Part shown: positions 1 to 11,350 of the stretch, in pieces | How positions within the stretch are numbered: the first letter of the stretch is position 1 | How the letters are laid out: every line of letters starts with the position of its first letter | Assembly: GCA_950022295.1 (NCBI GenBank) | Contig: OX465597.1 | Coordinates: 394,945,016 to 395,009,015, forward strand | From: Bromus sterilis | Lineage: Eukaryota; Streptophyta; Magnoliopsida; Poales; Poaceae | Reading direction: 5' to 3' | DNA length: 64,000 bases | Notes under the pieces: model-generated | Told to the model about the DNA's origin: nothing | The model's input: the letters and a program-made list of their open reading frames with translations, nothing else | Database searches by the model: none | Translations under genes and position numbers: made by a program

Positions 1-238
1 TGGCCATCCAAAGAGAGTACCACAATCACCACAACATATCTCAAGGATAGTCAAAGACACAAAAAGGAAATCACTCATGAAAATATTCTTCTAACCCATG
101 TCCAATAGACCGCTGTCACCATGGTCTCGGGGATTATACTAGATAAGATCAAGTGAGTACATCAATCCAATACATAGAGGAAGGGGAAATATCATGGGAT
201 CACCCTAGATTAACATAGCCTATGATCACAACGAAGAT
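1..238. repeat. Left copy of a duplicated LTR-like segment flanking the LINE
   Basis: This stretch matches 2308-2586 almost base for base; both run from the GGCCATCCAAAGAG region to the sequence ending AACGAAGAT. The right copy has about 37 extra bases near 2370, so the left one has a small deletion or the right one a small insertion. No coding frame is visible. The segment probably belongs to the old LTR whose right end is at 3208, and the LINE breaks it at about 238/239. Confidence 0.75.
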
Positions 239-2041
239 TTAAAGCACAAGGGTTTTCCACTAAAATGGAGAATCTGGGTGCAGCAGCTGTTGGATTCGGG
301 GTCTTCATCTGTGCTGTTAAATGGCATCCCAGGTAGACAGTTTAAATGCAAAAGGGGAGTTAGACAGGGTGATCCTTTATCCCCTTTGCTTTTTGGTCTG
401 GCTGCTGATCTTCTACAATCTGTTTTCAATGATCTGCTGAGGCAAGGGCATCTCAGCTTGCCCATTCCATGCCATGATACTGATTTCCCAATTGTTCAGT
501 ATGCTGATGATACAATTCAGGTTATGCCAGCAGAGCCATCACAAGTCCTCAGACTCAAGGAAGCACTCCAACATTTCACCCAATCCACTGGTCTGGATAT
601 CAATTACAACAAATCATCCATGATCCCCATCAATATTGATGAGATCACTATTAATGAGTTGGCCAGGGTTTTTGGTTGTCAAGTTGGGAAACTTCCTTTC
701 ACTTATTTGGGGCTGCCTGTGGGCACTACCAGGCCTAAAATTGTGGATATGCTTCCCTTAGTGGACTGCATGGAGAGGAGACTTACTGCCAGTTCTTGTT
801 TCTTGACTCAAGGGGGCAAACTGCAGCTACTCAACTCTGTGATATCTTCCATGCCCATCTACTTCCTTTGTTCTTTACACATTCCTGCTGGGATCATCAA
901 GCAATTGGAGAGGATCCAGAGACAATGCCTTTGGAGAAAATATGGACAGGACTCTGGTAAGTCACTTGCTGCTTGGGAGCTAGTCTGCAGACCAAAGAAC
1001 AAGGGTGGTCTGGGCATCCTCAATTTACAGCTGCAAAATCAAGCCCTTTTGATGAAACACCTGCATAAGTTTTACAACAAAGAGGATGTGCCTTGGGTCT
1101 CTCTTGTATGGGATTCTTATTACCATGAAAGAGTGCCTCATGCTACTGAGCTCTGTGGCTCCTTCTGGTGGAAAGATGTGGCCAAATTGATGGATACTTT
1201 TGTGACTGTGTCCCAGGTTAAAGTTGGTAGTGGTGACTCTGTTTTGTTGTGGAATGATTTTTGGGTCTCCAACACTAATCCCACTTTAGCTCAGAAGTTC
1301 CAAAGATTGTTCTCCTTTGCTAAGGATCCTTTTATATCTGTTAAAGAGGCCATGGAGATGGCTGATCTCACAGAGCTTTTCAATCTTCCTCTATCTGCAC
1401 AGGCCTTCCAGGAGCTCTCTGAGATACAGCTAATCCTACCAAGTCAAAGTGGTGATGCAATGAAAGACTGCTGGACATGGAGGTTGAATGGCAAAGGGCA
1501 ATACTCTGCTAAGAAATTCTACAGGTTGGTGCATGATCCTATACAGGCAAAGCCTCTTTTAAAGTGGATTGGGAAATCCTGTTGCATCCTAAAGACCAAA
1601 GTTTTTGCTTGGCTGGTGATCATGGATCATCTCAATACAAAGGATATGCTTATCAGACGACATTGGAACATCCAGGATGGTCCGGAGTGTGTGCTTTGCA
1701 ATACCCAACATCTGGAGACCAGAGATCACCTCTTTTTCCAATGCAATTTCAGTGCTAGAGTATGGGCATACCTTCAAATTGACTGGAACCATGGTTCTGA
1801 CATGATTCGGATTGCCAAGAGGGCCAAGGAGTCTTTCAATAAACCCTTCTTTGCTGAAGTGGTGTTTACTGCCTGGTGGAACATCTGGTTGATCAGGAAT
1901 GCTAAATGTTTCAAGCATGTCAGGCCCTCTTTTGCTAAATGGAGGGTTGGTTTCATTCATGATTTAACCTTGCTTACCTTTAGAATTAAGCCTAGATTTA
2001 AGGATCTCTTGCTTAGATGGATTGACTTCCTCCCACCTTGA
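239..2041 (+). pseudogene. LINE ORF2 fragment: RT palm/thumb plus zf-RVT zinc-binding region
   Basis: The frame is open from the left edge of the LINE to a stop at 2041, about 600 codons. Counting from the GTG at 278, it has the GVRQGDPLSPLLF motif near residues 27-39 and the catalytic YADD box at about 75-78. It continues with a conserved LPFTYLGLPVG segment near residue 140 and a thumb region. The C-terminal third has a Cys/His cluster (C-V-L-C, then H and C in the ETRDHLFFQC segment), typical of the zf-RVT domain of plant LINEs. In an intact element this protein nicks DNA and copies the RNA at the target. Here the endonuclease and the first RT blocks are missing, so it is a dead fragment even though the remaining frame is uninterrupted. 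The open frame suggests a relatively recent insertion. Confidence 0.9.
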
Positions 2042-2146
2042 GAGGTGTTTTTTTGAAGCTTTTGTTGTACATTTGTAAATACTGTGTTCCTGGTAATAAA
2101 ATGCTGGGGGGTGCTTTACCCTTCAGTTTGAAAGCTTCAAAAAAAA
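239..2146 (+). mobile_element. 5'-truncated non-LTR retrotransposon (LINE)
   Basis: The insert starts abruptly inside a reverse transcriptase frame, ends that frame at 2041, and then has a short 3' UTR with an AATAAA signal at 2095-2100 and a terminal A-run at 2139-2146. A missing 5' end plus a 3' A-tail is the usual product of target-primed reverse transcription. The endonuclease domain, the first gag-like ORF and the N-terminal RT motifs are absent. The flanks are near-identical copies of the same DNA (1-238 and 2308-2586), so the target duplication is either very long or a later rearrangement occurred. Confidence 0.9.
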
Positions 2147-3208
2147 CAATATTAACATAGTCTAATCACATGATATTTCCCATAAAACATGCAATGGAGA
2201 CACACTCGGAGGTCATTCCTTTGTGGTCAAGAGAGGACGAGAATTATGTAGGGCTACAAAAGCACACCTCAGAGTTCGTAGTTCTCAATCTATAGATTTC
2301 CCAATGTCACCGCGGCCATCCAAAGAGAGTACCACAATCACCACAACATATCTCAAGGATAGTCAAAGACAAGCACCAAGAGACTCTCAATCTTCAATCA
2401 ACACACAAAAAGGAAATCACTCATGAAAATATTCTTCTAACCCATGTCCAATAGACCGCTGTCAGCATGGTCTCGGGGATTATACTAGATAAGATCAAGT
2501 GAGTACATCAATCCAATACATAGAGAAAGGGGAAATATCATGGGATCACCCTAGATTAACATAGCCTATGATCAAAACGAAGATCACATCGTGGGAGAGA
2601 GAATTGACCACGTAGCTATTGGTAGAAACCTTAGCCCCGAGGAGGGACTACTCCCGCATCTTAGAGGGAGGAAGCAACTTCGATGGAGATGAATCCGGGG
2701 GCACCTCCCCGTCCCGACAGGGTGTCGGCACAGTAATTCTGGTCCCCCGAAGCTTGTCGGCGATGGCGGCGGAGAATGGAATTGCTTGTAGAGAAAAGGG
2801 GTCTGGAGTGAAGGTTTTTGCGACAGGAAAATAAATAGGAGCCAAAGGGGGGGCACATGGGGGGCCACCAGTCGCCCAATAGGCCACTCGGCGCGGCCAA
2901 GCCCTGGGCCGCGCCCACTGGCCGCCTAGGCACCAGGTGGGTCCCTCTGGTCTTTCTTCATTGAATCTGGAAGCTTCCGGAACGCTGATTTTTTATCTGA
3001 TTTTCCCGAATTTTTGGAGCACTTTTAATATGGGGGAAACCTGAAATAGAAAAACAACAGAAAACAGGAACTGGCACTAGGGTGCACGGAGTTAATAAGT
3101 TAGTCCAAATATGATCAAAAGTGTATGAAAGTGTATCTAGATCATAGCAATATCACACAAAACATGCATGGAGCAAGAAGAAATTATCTATATGTTTGGG
3201 AGGTATCA
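2147..3208 (-). repeat. LTR (minus orientation) of an Athila/Sabrina-type Gypsy element
   Basis: From about 2960 to 3208 the sequence closely follows the outer ends of the LTRs at 24120-24369 and 30830-31060: a conserved run with AATTTTTGGAGCAC, then GTGTATGAAAGTGTATCTAG, ending in a degraded GTATCA terminus at 3208. The part left of about 2590 is not shared with those LTRs, so this is a related but different subfamily. A degenerate TATA-like stretch lies near 2830. No PBS or internal region follows to the right. I take it as an LTR remnant. Confidence 0.6.
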
Positions 3209-3660
3209 ACACTCATCAAGATAAACTCAAGTGATTCATCAAACATATGAAGTAAAAAAATATTTGATGCACAACTAGTAACGAATCACCAACATCCTCA
3301 AAACATGTAGCACCTATAGAAAATATAAACTCTGAACCGAATAATAACACATTCGGTTTTTATTACTTGTGCACCAACATTCTAAGCAATATGAGGCTCC
3401 AAAACAGTACCTCAAGGAGAATTATAAACAATATCAATACCTCGGCTCTTGCAAACTGAACTATCAAAGTAAAAATCGCCATGGCAAAAATGAGACAAGA
3501 TTTACCAATAGTATTCATGTCATCAATATGATGTTCAATAATAAAGCAACAATGATTTGGTTTCTCATAGATTAGCTAGATTTAGCCAAAACATAATTCA
3601 CCAATTCCACAACTAGGTATTGGTCCATGCAACAGATTTTCAATGAATGCACACCTTTTC
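3209..3660. other. No gene; AT-rich tail of El0 with one small hairpin
   Basis: I see no coding frame here. A perfect dyad at 3335-3358 (AACCGAAT, 8-nt loop, ATTCGGTT) is followed by a T-run. The rest is AT-rich and matches nothing else in the window. It may be the 3' untranslated part of El0 or the edge of a deletion. Confidence 0.4.
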
Positions 3661-6600
3661 TCAGTCTCCAACAAGACTAAGGACAATGTTTAGAAAATCA
3701 CACCGGCCATGTTTATGTAACCAGAAGTAGCATGCAGAATTCATCCACCAAAGCATATATAACCGAAATAAAGAGATGAAATAACAAGTCAAATATTTTG
3801 GCTCTTTGAAGCAGCAAAGAATGCAACTAATAGAATGTATGTTGATTTGTTGATACCCCTTCATGATGTAAGAAATCGTATTGCATCCATGGATAAAGCC
3901 CATGGAGGGTAGCCAATCATACCTGGGAATGAATTCCATGGTAACGGTGTTAAGGGCATGAGTGAATAACATGAATGATGTGCTAACCGAAGATCATTTT
4001 TCATGGATGGAAACCTTCGGCTTAATCTCCTATGAGATGCTTTCTCTTTCTTCACCTTGGTTGTGATAGTTGCAACGGGATCTTGCACATCATTCTTAGT
4101 TTGATTTCCTTTCTTGGGAACCCATGCCATATTCTTCTCCTCAAGATCTCGTGCACTAATCCTTTGACATTTCTTATTTTTCCCATGTGATAAACTGAGT
4201 GGGTGAATAACAAAGGACTCGGACTCTGCATTGTGTGTACTAACCGAGCTAGACTTTTGAGTAGTACTACCCGATTTAGGCTTCCGAGTAGTGCTAGCCA
4301 ATTCAGGCTTTTGAATATTACGCGATGACGCAACATCCGACCGCGCTTGTATATGCAACTCGGTGGGTGCAGCATCCGAAGTGGCTGTAGCTTGATGTCT
4401 TTGTTTCTGAATTACCAGCAACTCGCCAGTAGCAGCAATTCCCTTTGGGACCGATCCCTGTTCACCAACACGGCTTGTTTTTTAGGTCAGTGAGTTCCGA
4501 GTGGTTTGGATGTTTCCAAGTTGGTGTCGAGATGTTTGATCAGTTTCGAGTGATTTCTGAGTTGCACGGTGGATTCCGGGTTGTTTTTTAACTGTTCGGC
4601 GTGTTCCGAACTGGTTCTGAGTAGCTCGTTGGGTTATGATTGGGTTCCGAGCTGTTTGGTTGATTCCGAGCTCACTCCGAGTAGCTTGGCTTGTTCAGAG
4701 CTCGGCTTCCTGTTCATTTTCTTCTATCCTTCTTGGATTTGTAACAAAAATGGGATCACCCTTCTTGACTTAAGTGTTCTTCTTGGGGACCCACGCCATC
4801 TTCCTCTTTTCTAACTCCCCAGCTCTTAGTTGATTCAGCTGCCACCCTTTCCAATGTGATGAGACAAGTAAGCGTTCTGGTTGTGACCTTGTTTCACGTA
4901 CTGGGAATTCTCTATTTGCTTTGGGCACTTCCATCCTGGTTCATCTTGACTCCACTACAGGGTCATTGAAAGTTACTCGTTTAGCTTCATAGCCCTTTGT
5001 AGCCAACACTTTCTCAGCTGGTTGGTGGTTATTTGGAGCCAAGATTGAAACGGCATCCTTGTGGCCATCTCTTTTTACTTGGTAGACTTGCTGGACCACC
5101 TGCTTCTTCTTCCTTGAGATCCTAACCGAGTCCTTTTGGGTGAAACGACCCTGGTTATATAATTGCCAATCAAATGTTGACCTTCTTGGAGCTGGATAAC
5201 CATGATGAGATGATTTAGAATAGGATGGATAATATGCCAATGTGTCATACCTCTCCCGTGATGAGTATGGACTCATATAAGCATAGGGAGGTACCCATGA
5301 TATTTGTATTGGAAGCCCACAATAAGGATATGAATATGATGCATTGAAATTATTATTTTGCCAATACCGGTGCTTATATTTGTGCCTAGGGGATGATCTT
5401 GATGCCTTTGAAACACTTGGCCGATAAACACTCTTTGCCTCATTTATCTTTTGATATTTTTCCAGTAGCTGCGCGAAAGTAACTTTTGGCTTTCTACTTT
5501 TGCGTTTACTTCGACCTTTGCTTTCTTTAACTGTGGTATCATGGATCATTGGATTTTCTTGTTGCCCCCCAGTGCTTGGTGTCTTCATTGTAACCTTGAC
5601 AGAACCTTTGCCTTCAAGAATATCATCATCATGCTCACAAATAGTTGGTGTACTTGAAATCTCGATCCTATCACTTGCGGTGTCAAACCTTCTTGTCAAT
5701 CTGATCACACATGTTTGAATCGAAGGTAAACTTTTTATTTTCTAGTCGATCTTGATGTGAGAATGGCTTTCGAAGTAAGACAAAGAATGGTTTAGATTTG
5801 GCATCACCCCATTCGGCTATGCATTGTGTTTCACACTCTATCTCTGATGGCTTTGAATAAGGAATTATAACACCATCGGTTTCCTCAACAGATTCATGTC
5901 TTGGCTTCATGTTTTTGAAATAAAAAATGTTACAAAACATATGTCTCATTTTAGACCAAATGTTAGCGAAGTATGAAGTAATCGAAGTTGCCCATAGGAA
6001 AATAAAACTTACTTTGTATGATGGGAACAACCTTGATTGAGACAAATTATAACTTGGTGTGTGTCATATCCAAGCTATGAATGACCAGGTTCTTCACCTC
6101 TGAGTTATAAGTGTCTCGAGTTACAACTTCACTACTAGCATTTATGAACGGCATGATATGTTGACTGTCATGGTCAGTGAAAAATTCATTCCTAGCAAAC
6201 AAGTTACTCATCTTGATCGGTCTTTCAACATTAAGTAAAATCATGAAGTTAGATGCATCTAGAATACAATTATGACCGTATTAAAAGGTAAGAAAGCTGA
6301 TGGTTAGGTATTTAAAGACGTCGGGAAAATGTAATGCTTGTACGGGAACAGTACTTTGTTCCTCTTCTGGATAACTCTCCAATGCCGCGTCTTCCTCCTC
6401 TAGACTTTTTTCCATGTTACTCATTTCAGCCTTGCTTTCTAGCTCTATGTCAACCGAACACGGTTCAGCCTCGCTTTCTAACTCTTGGTATTCATTGTCC
6501 ACTGAATTTTGCTCGGTCATGTTTTCTTCTTTTGATGTCCATCATCCTTGGCACGGAACTCAGAGGGTAGCACAAAAACACTTTTGTATTGAGAAAATTC

Positions 6601-7251
6601 AACCACGGCTGACTCGGCTTCATTATCCATCTTGGTAGTAATAGCCGAGTCAACTCTGTCCTGATTTGCTTGCAGGTTTTTGTGTCCTTGTTTGTCTAAC
6701 TCGGAAGGTTCGTCATGATTGTTGTAGTAAGGAGTAGACGAATTGTCCGAGTACTGGCGTGTTTGTTTCCGAGTCAGTAACTCGGCATGGTCTTCTTTCA
6801 GTGCTGGAGTAACTTGGTTCTCTGTTGTTTCCGGGTTGGAACAACTCGGTACTATTAACTCCGTGTTAGAACAACTTTGTGCTATTGCTTCCGAGTTGGA
6901 ACAACTCGGTGCAACCGTTTCCGAGTTAGAACAACTCGGTATTTCTGTTTTTGATTTGGAGCTACTCAGTGTAGCTTCCTTTCTGATGAAGTTGTTCTTT
7001 GTCTTTTGGTTTTCAGCCAACATCATCTTAATCATCTAAGCCTTTAGTTTTTCAATCTCGCTCTCAACTGCTATCCGGTCTTCTTCCGAGAGATCTTCCA
7101 CCGTGACAGGGCTGGTGTCATCCGAGTTAACGTTGCTCCCTTTCCTGGAGTTGGTATTCGGGATTGACAACTCGGTGTTAACTAACTCGGTGCGTCTTTT
7201 CTTCTGACGCTCATCAATTTCTTTTTGCCTCTTTGCGGCAGAATCACGGGG
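3661..7251 (-). pseudogene. El0 gag-like polyprotein, C-terminal part, broken
   Basis: A chain of minus-strand frames (7251-7036, 7035-6517, 6520-6281, 6244-6047, 6045-5683, 5708-4941, 4421-3861) reads as one decayed protein. The first two are in the same frame and separated only by a stop at 7036-7038; later steps are frameshifts. The product is hydrophilic and low-complexity. It has a coiled-coil-like charged start (EEDRIAVESEIEKL), a 10-residue repeat built on SCSNSE/T (6839-6958), a short SVFVLPSEFRA motif, a Tyr/Ser/Pro-rich region around 5240-5400 and a basic tail. An MAWVPKK motif occurs twice, near 4110-4130 and 4780-4800, suggesting an internal duplication. I recognise the general style from the gag-to-protease spacer of grass Tat-like elements, but cannot name a domain. 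No zinc knuckle or DxG protease site is visible. Confidence 0.5.
6839..6958 (-). repeat. 30-bp tandem repeat, four units, coding
   Basis: Four units of exactly 30 bp start at 6839, 6869, 6899 and 6929, each beginning GAACAACTCGGT or a close variant. A decayed fifth unit follows at about 6959. On the minus strand each unit encodes ten residues with the core SCSNSE or SCSNTE. The period is a multiple of three, so it arose or was kept inside the reading frame. Confidence 0.85.
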
Positions 7252-7256
7252 ATTTT
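7252..7256. repeat. Target-site duplication ATTTT, left of Chr1
   Basis: ATTTT directly precedes the Chr1 5' LTR and recurs at 21362-21366 right after the 3' LTR. A 5-bp duplication is the standard mark of Gypsy integrase. Removing one copy restores the El0 reading frame. Confidence 0.9.
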
Positions 7257-10189
7257 TCTCAGAACCCTCTGTTAGGTAATGTGCTAGGGTTAGCAAGTCT
7301 CTTGCATCATGTTAAAAATTTCAAAAGAAATCATTGAAACCAAATTCAAAAGCAAAATGGGAGAAGGAACCCCCCCCAGATAAATTAATTCAAAAGGCCA
7401 GATAAAAATCTTCTCCAAAAATTCATGTTAGATTTTTGAAAAGTCTTATAAATGAGTGTGATCACATATCAAGTGATGTGGGACCCACCCCATGCTCATG
7501 GATTTTTCATATATTCAAACAGTGCCATGGAATTAATCAAAAACCCCTATTTGAGTTAAGATTCAAATTATTTGAATTTTAAAAAGTGCCAAAATTTATA
7601 AGTTTCTAGTCTATATTATTATGAGGCCATATAAAAAGTTTCAGCATTTTAGAAAATGGCTAGGTACTTATTTTTGCTAACCCAAACAAATGACAGAAAA
7701 GAAAAACAGAAAAGAAACAGGAAAAGCTTACCTGGCGCCCAGGTGAGAGCAGCCCACCCAGCCCAGCCGGCCCACCAGGGGCAGCAGGGTCTTCTTCCCC
7801 GCCCCGCGCCTCCAAGCTTCTCGGTGGAATGCCACCGAGCCAGCCGTGGACGACACGTCGCCGCCGAGGACCTTCCAGGCCTCCCCGTGCCTCCTTCTCG
7901 CGTTTGGAGACGCCTCTCGGCCGTCCCAATCCATTCCCCCCTCTAGAGCTCCTCCCCTTCCTCTCCCGCTCGATTTCGTCGCCGCCCGAGAACCATCGTG
8001 GAGCACGCCGCCGAGTCCACGCAGCCACCGCCGACAAGAATCCTCGCCATGATGTCCATCACCTCCGTCGTCGTCGACTACGCCTAGATGCCGAAGGAAT
8101 CGAGCCCGGAAGCTTTGTAGCCGCCGCCACCTTCATCGCCTTCGTCTCTGGCCGTCGACCATTGCCGTTCGAATACTCCGCCGTTCCAGCCTCCCAGGGC
8201 TCGCCGTCACCGCCATTAGCCTCGTGGTGAGCTTCTAGTTCTTCCCCAGTCGCCCGCAGCCTTTCCTCTTGGCCGTAGCGTTTTCCCCCGTTCCACAGCA
8301 TCACGGCCGCCGCCATGAACGCCGAAGAGGTCGCCCCTGAGCTCCTCCGTCCCAACTGTGGCGTGTGTCGTGTTACGTACCCCCCCAGGATTGCAACGCA
8401 CTAGTCCCTGCTCTATTTGGCGCACCGCAGCGTCTTCTTCGTGGTCGCCGAGCCACGGCCGCCGCTAGGTCTCGTCGCCGGCATCACTCCGGTGCCCCCC
8501 GATGGCGCTGCTGTGCTTTGGGTGATGCGGACGAGCTCGGGCTTCCGTTCGGTGGTCTCAACGCACCAAATGGTGGCCGGAGCCGCCGTCTCGTGCGTCG
8601 CCGCCGCGTCGGATGGTCGCCGGCGACTAGCTGCCAGCAAGTCCGACGTGGCCGGGGTGATTAGCCCTAATCCACCCCCTGGTGTCACTGACGAGTGGGC
8701 CCAGAGCCCTTAATCCCCCCTGTTAGTTTAAACTAACCGGGTTAATTAACCCAGTGGCTGACAGGCCGACCCCACACGTCAGACCCCCCCCCCCCTGACG
8801 TCACCCTTGCGCAAGCCTGACGCAGTAAATCGATTAAATGATTTTATAAATTCCAGAAATTCCAGAATAAGGCTGAAACTTTGGAAATTCATAGAAAATT
8901 CATATTAACTCCAAATTGTGCAAATAATATATGAAAAATGATCAAGAGAAAATAAGCTATCCAAATATCCAAATTTCAACCATGTTTGAGTTGAATTTAA
9001 AATGTGATCAGTAGCATTTGCTATTTGATTTAAATGGAATTAAATCAGATTCTTTTCAAATGCTTTTGCATTTTGAACCATGTCAACATATCAAATTATA
9101 CTTGAACTTCAGAGGCATATCATACACATTTCGAAATGTTTAAACTTGATCAAACATTGTCATTTGTAACTTGGCTAAATTTGAATTCAAATTGGAGTTT
9201 AAATTTGCAATTCAATTTGCAATATACTCCATTTAAATGGAATTGCTTCACACATCAAAGCATATACATCAAGTTTCAACCTTCCATCATGTGATTGTGC
9301 ATTGTATTTACTTTGCTACCTTGTTTGTTGCTTGTCGAGTAGAGGTGGAACCGGAATAGGAGGCTGCCCCCTTCGTTGAAGACCCCGAACCCGGACCTCT
9401 CCAGCAAGGCAAGCAAACCCCCATTGATCATGTCGATAAAATCCCAATTCCCTTCTCATGTCTCGCTTATGCATTGTATAGGATGATTATCATGTTACGT
9501 TTCTACCGCATAGATGAACCCATTCCTTTGCATGACCTATCATTTGTCACAGTAGTAAGCAAACCACAATCCTAGCAAATGTAGGAGTTGATTGATATCA
9601 TGTGGCCCCTGCAATTGTTACTGCTTATTGCATGCTTAGAGTTATACATTGTTGATACTATTATGTGAGTCAGGATGGTAGTGATCATGATGATGATGGT
9701 AGAAAGGTGTTGGTGAATCTACCCTAATACAAGGTGAACGATGAGAGGCTGTGTAGGAGTACACGGTGGGTTGTCTCGTTGAACACCGCCCTAAGTCCGA
9801 GTTCTTGTGTGGTGATCCAAGATGAAGAGTACAATCACACATTGGGCTCACTGACCCCTATCAACTTATTAACTCATCCCTTTCGATGTCCAGATGTCGC
9901 AATAGTTCGGAGTTCTGGTAGGTATGTGGCCTGGTGCTAAGTGAGAGAACGGCTCACCCGAGACCGGCTTATGAACCATGCACACATCACTTGGGTCCAC
10001 TTCGGTAAACCGGCCGAGTTCACGATAGTGGTAGCCAACCCAGGTAGGCGGCTTTCTTGGACTAGATAGTCCATGAGATAACAGTTGTGGTGAGCATCCT
10101 CGCCGACACTTCTTGAACGGTGTTGAGTACAAAGGCGGTAACAGATGATCATGTGTGTGTAGCGGTACACCCCTGCAGGGTTAACAAAA

Positions 10190-10213
10190 CTATTCGAATA
10201 GCCGCGTCCGCGG
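10190..10213. promoter_or_regulatory. Palindrome pair conserved in all chromovirus LTRs
   Basis: A perfect 12-bp palindrome, CTATTCGAATAG, is followed directly by the inverted repeat CCGCG-TC-CGCGG. The same pair occurs at 20217-20240 (Chr1 3' LTR), 40198-40221 (Chr2) and 52488-52511 (Chr3, with one mismatch in the GC-rich arm). Shorter palindromes CCTGCAGG and GTTAAC lie just upstream. The function is unknown; a protein-binding site or an RNA fold is possible. Confidence 0.7.
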
Positions 10214-10742
10214 TTATGGACTGCTTGGAAAGCTTAGCTTGATTATTAGATAACTTAAACTGGATACTTCTAAAACACACCAAGATAAGTGTGACTGCTA
10301 TGGCGTGCTTTCTAATGGGGAAGTCGAGGAAGGCACCATAGTGGTGTAATTGGTTGGAGAAAGTAGTGGACTCGTGTACGCTTCTTACCTCAAGTCTGGT
10401 ATTCGTAGTTCAGGACTAGCCAACTCAAAGCTGGCACTTCTGCAAGTGAAACCCCACCTCCCTTTACCTTGATACATGTGCATGAGTAGTATAGCTCCTA
10501 TGTAAGTCTTGCTGAGTACGACTTTGTACTCACGTTTGCTTAATCTATGTTTTAGATGAACCCACTGACCCCGAAGGTGGCTTCTTCATCGAGCTCGACG
10601 ACTGAAGATCAAGCTAGTCTAGTCCCAGTCAGACGACTGGTTCCCTCGTGGAGGGCATGTGTTTAAATAAGGCTTCTTAAGCCATTTGTTAAACTTGTCT
10701 GTACTCAGACATACTTTGCTTCCGCTTGTTGTTGTAATGTTG

Positions 10743-10760
10743 GATCACATGTTTGTGATC
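10743..10760. promoter_or_regulatory. Conserved dyad GATCACA-N4-TGTGATC upstream of AATAAA
   Basis: Seven-base arms flank a 4-base loop. The arms are identical in Chr1 (also near 20768-20787), Chr2 (39660-39677) and Chr3 (near 51943-51961), while the loop varies (TGTT, TGTC, TGAC). In Chr1 a putative poly(A) signal AATAAA follows at 10787-10792, with its twin at 20814-20819. Confidence 0.65.
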
Positions 10761-11338
10761 TCTGTGTGCACTCTATAAGAGTTATCAATAAAAATGTATA
10801 CTTTGTAGAGAATTGCAATGATACCTATTGTTCATACAAGGCATGTGTGTTGCGTGTATGTTTATAACATGCATGTCTTTGTATGGCTTTTCGAGACCTT
10901 AGTTGTGATCTGGCTGGCGGCCTTTCATACACCAAGTGGCCCTTAGATGTGCGCAGCTTGGGGCATCGCGATGCGATTGCTCGAGACTCCGTCTCGTGCA
11001 CACTTTGTGGTATGATCGAGCCCGCCCTAGACCCCGACTAAGTGATCGGGCTGGAGTAAGTCTATGTAAGAGTTATGAGATAGTTGATAGTATGGTTGAG
11101 GCGGCTTGTCTTTGAATATGGGAGTTCATCACCCATATCATTAGACTTGTGTGCGGACGATGAGGACCCATCTCAGTTGATCATTCGGCTTGGATGGGAT
11201 GCCCCTCACCTACGATGCTATCCGAGAACGTTCTGTGTTTGGCCTTGCCTGCTTAGACAAGTGGGTACGGTTCTCGGCTCTCCATATGACTATGTCTTAG
11301 CTGGACTTGCATTCGCTAACCCCGGGTCCCGACAGACT

Positions 11339-11350
11339 TGGTATCAGAGC
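11339..11350 (+). promoter_or_regulatory. Chr1 primer-binding site (initiator tRNA-Met)
   Basis: TGGTATCAGAGC starts 4 bases after the LTR end. It is complementary to the 3' end of plant initiator tRNA-Met and primes minus-strand DNA synthesis. The same site occurs in Chr2 and Chr3. Confidence 0.95.

Larger units (their letters stand above)
7257..11334 (+). repeat. Chr1 5' LTR
   Basis: It pairs with 17282-21361. The first bases are TCTCAGAACC instead of TGTCAAAACC in the 3' LTR, so the terminal TG is mutated here; the end is GGGTCCCGACA. About 470 bp in, a GC-rich island of about 1.1 kb (7730-8800) is followed abruptly by AT-rich DNA. Further in are a palindrome block (10190-10213), a dyad (10743-10760) and AATAAA (10787-10792). 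A C-run near 8785 differs in length between the two LTRs. Confidence 0.95.

Noticed and set aside
1589..1960. Antisense frame of 123 codons in the LINE
   Set aside because: It is the shadow of the RT/zf-RVT frame on the other strand, with no motif.
3335..3358. Perfect hairpin followed by a T-run, like a bacterial terminator
   Set aside because: The context is plant transposon DNA, where this terminator type does not apply; a single copy gives no evidence of function.
7656..8713. Several overlapping frames of 80-130 codons in the Chr1 LTR, on both strands
   Set aside because: They overlap each other, follow GC content and change length between the two LTRs; no domain is visible.
8785..8800. 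C homopolymer run whose length differs between LTRs
   Set aside because: Homopolymer length is prone to slippage and sequencing error, so no biological meaning is claimed.
9642..10170. Frames of 68-91 codons repeated in the Chr1 LTRs (also near 19662-20197)
   Set aside because: They exist in both LTRs only because the LTRs are duplicates; stops and indels separate them from the Chr2 and Chr3 versions.
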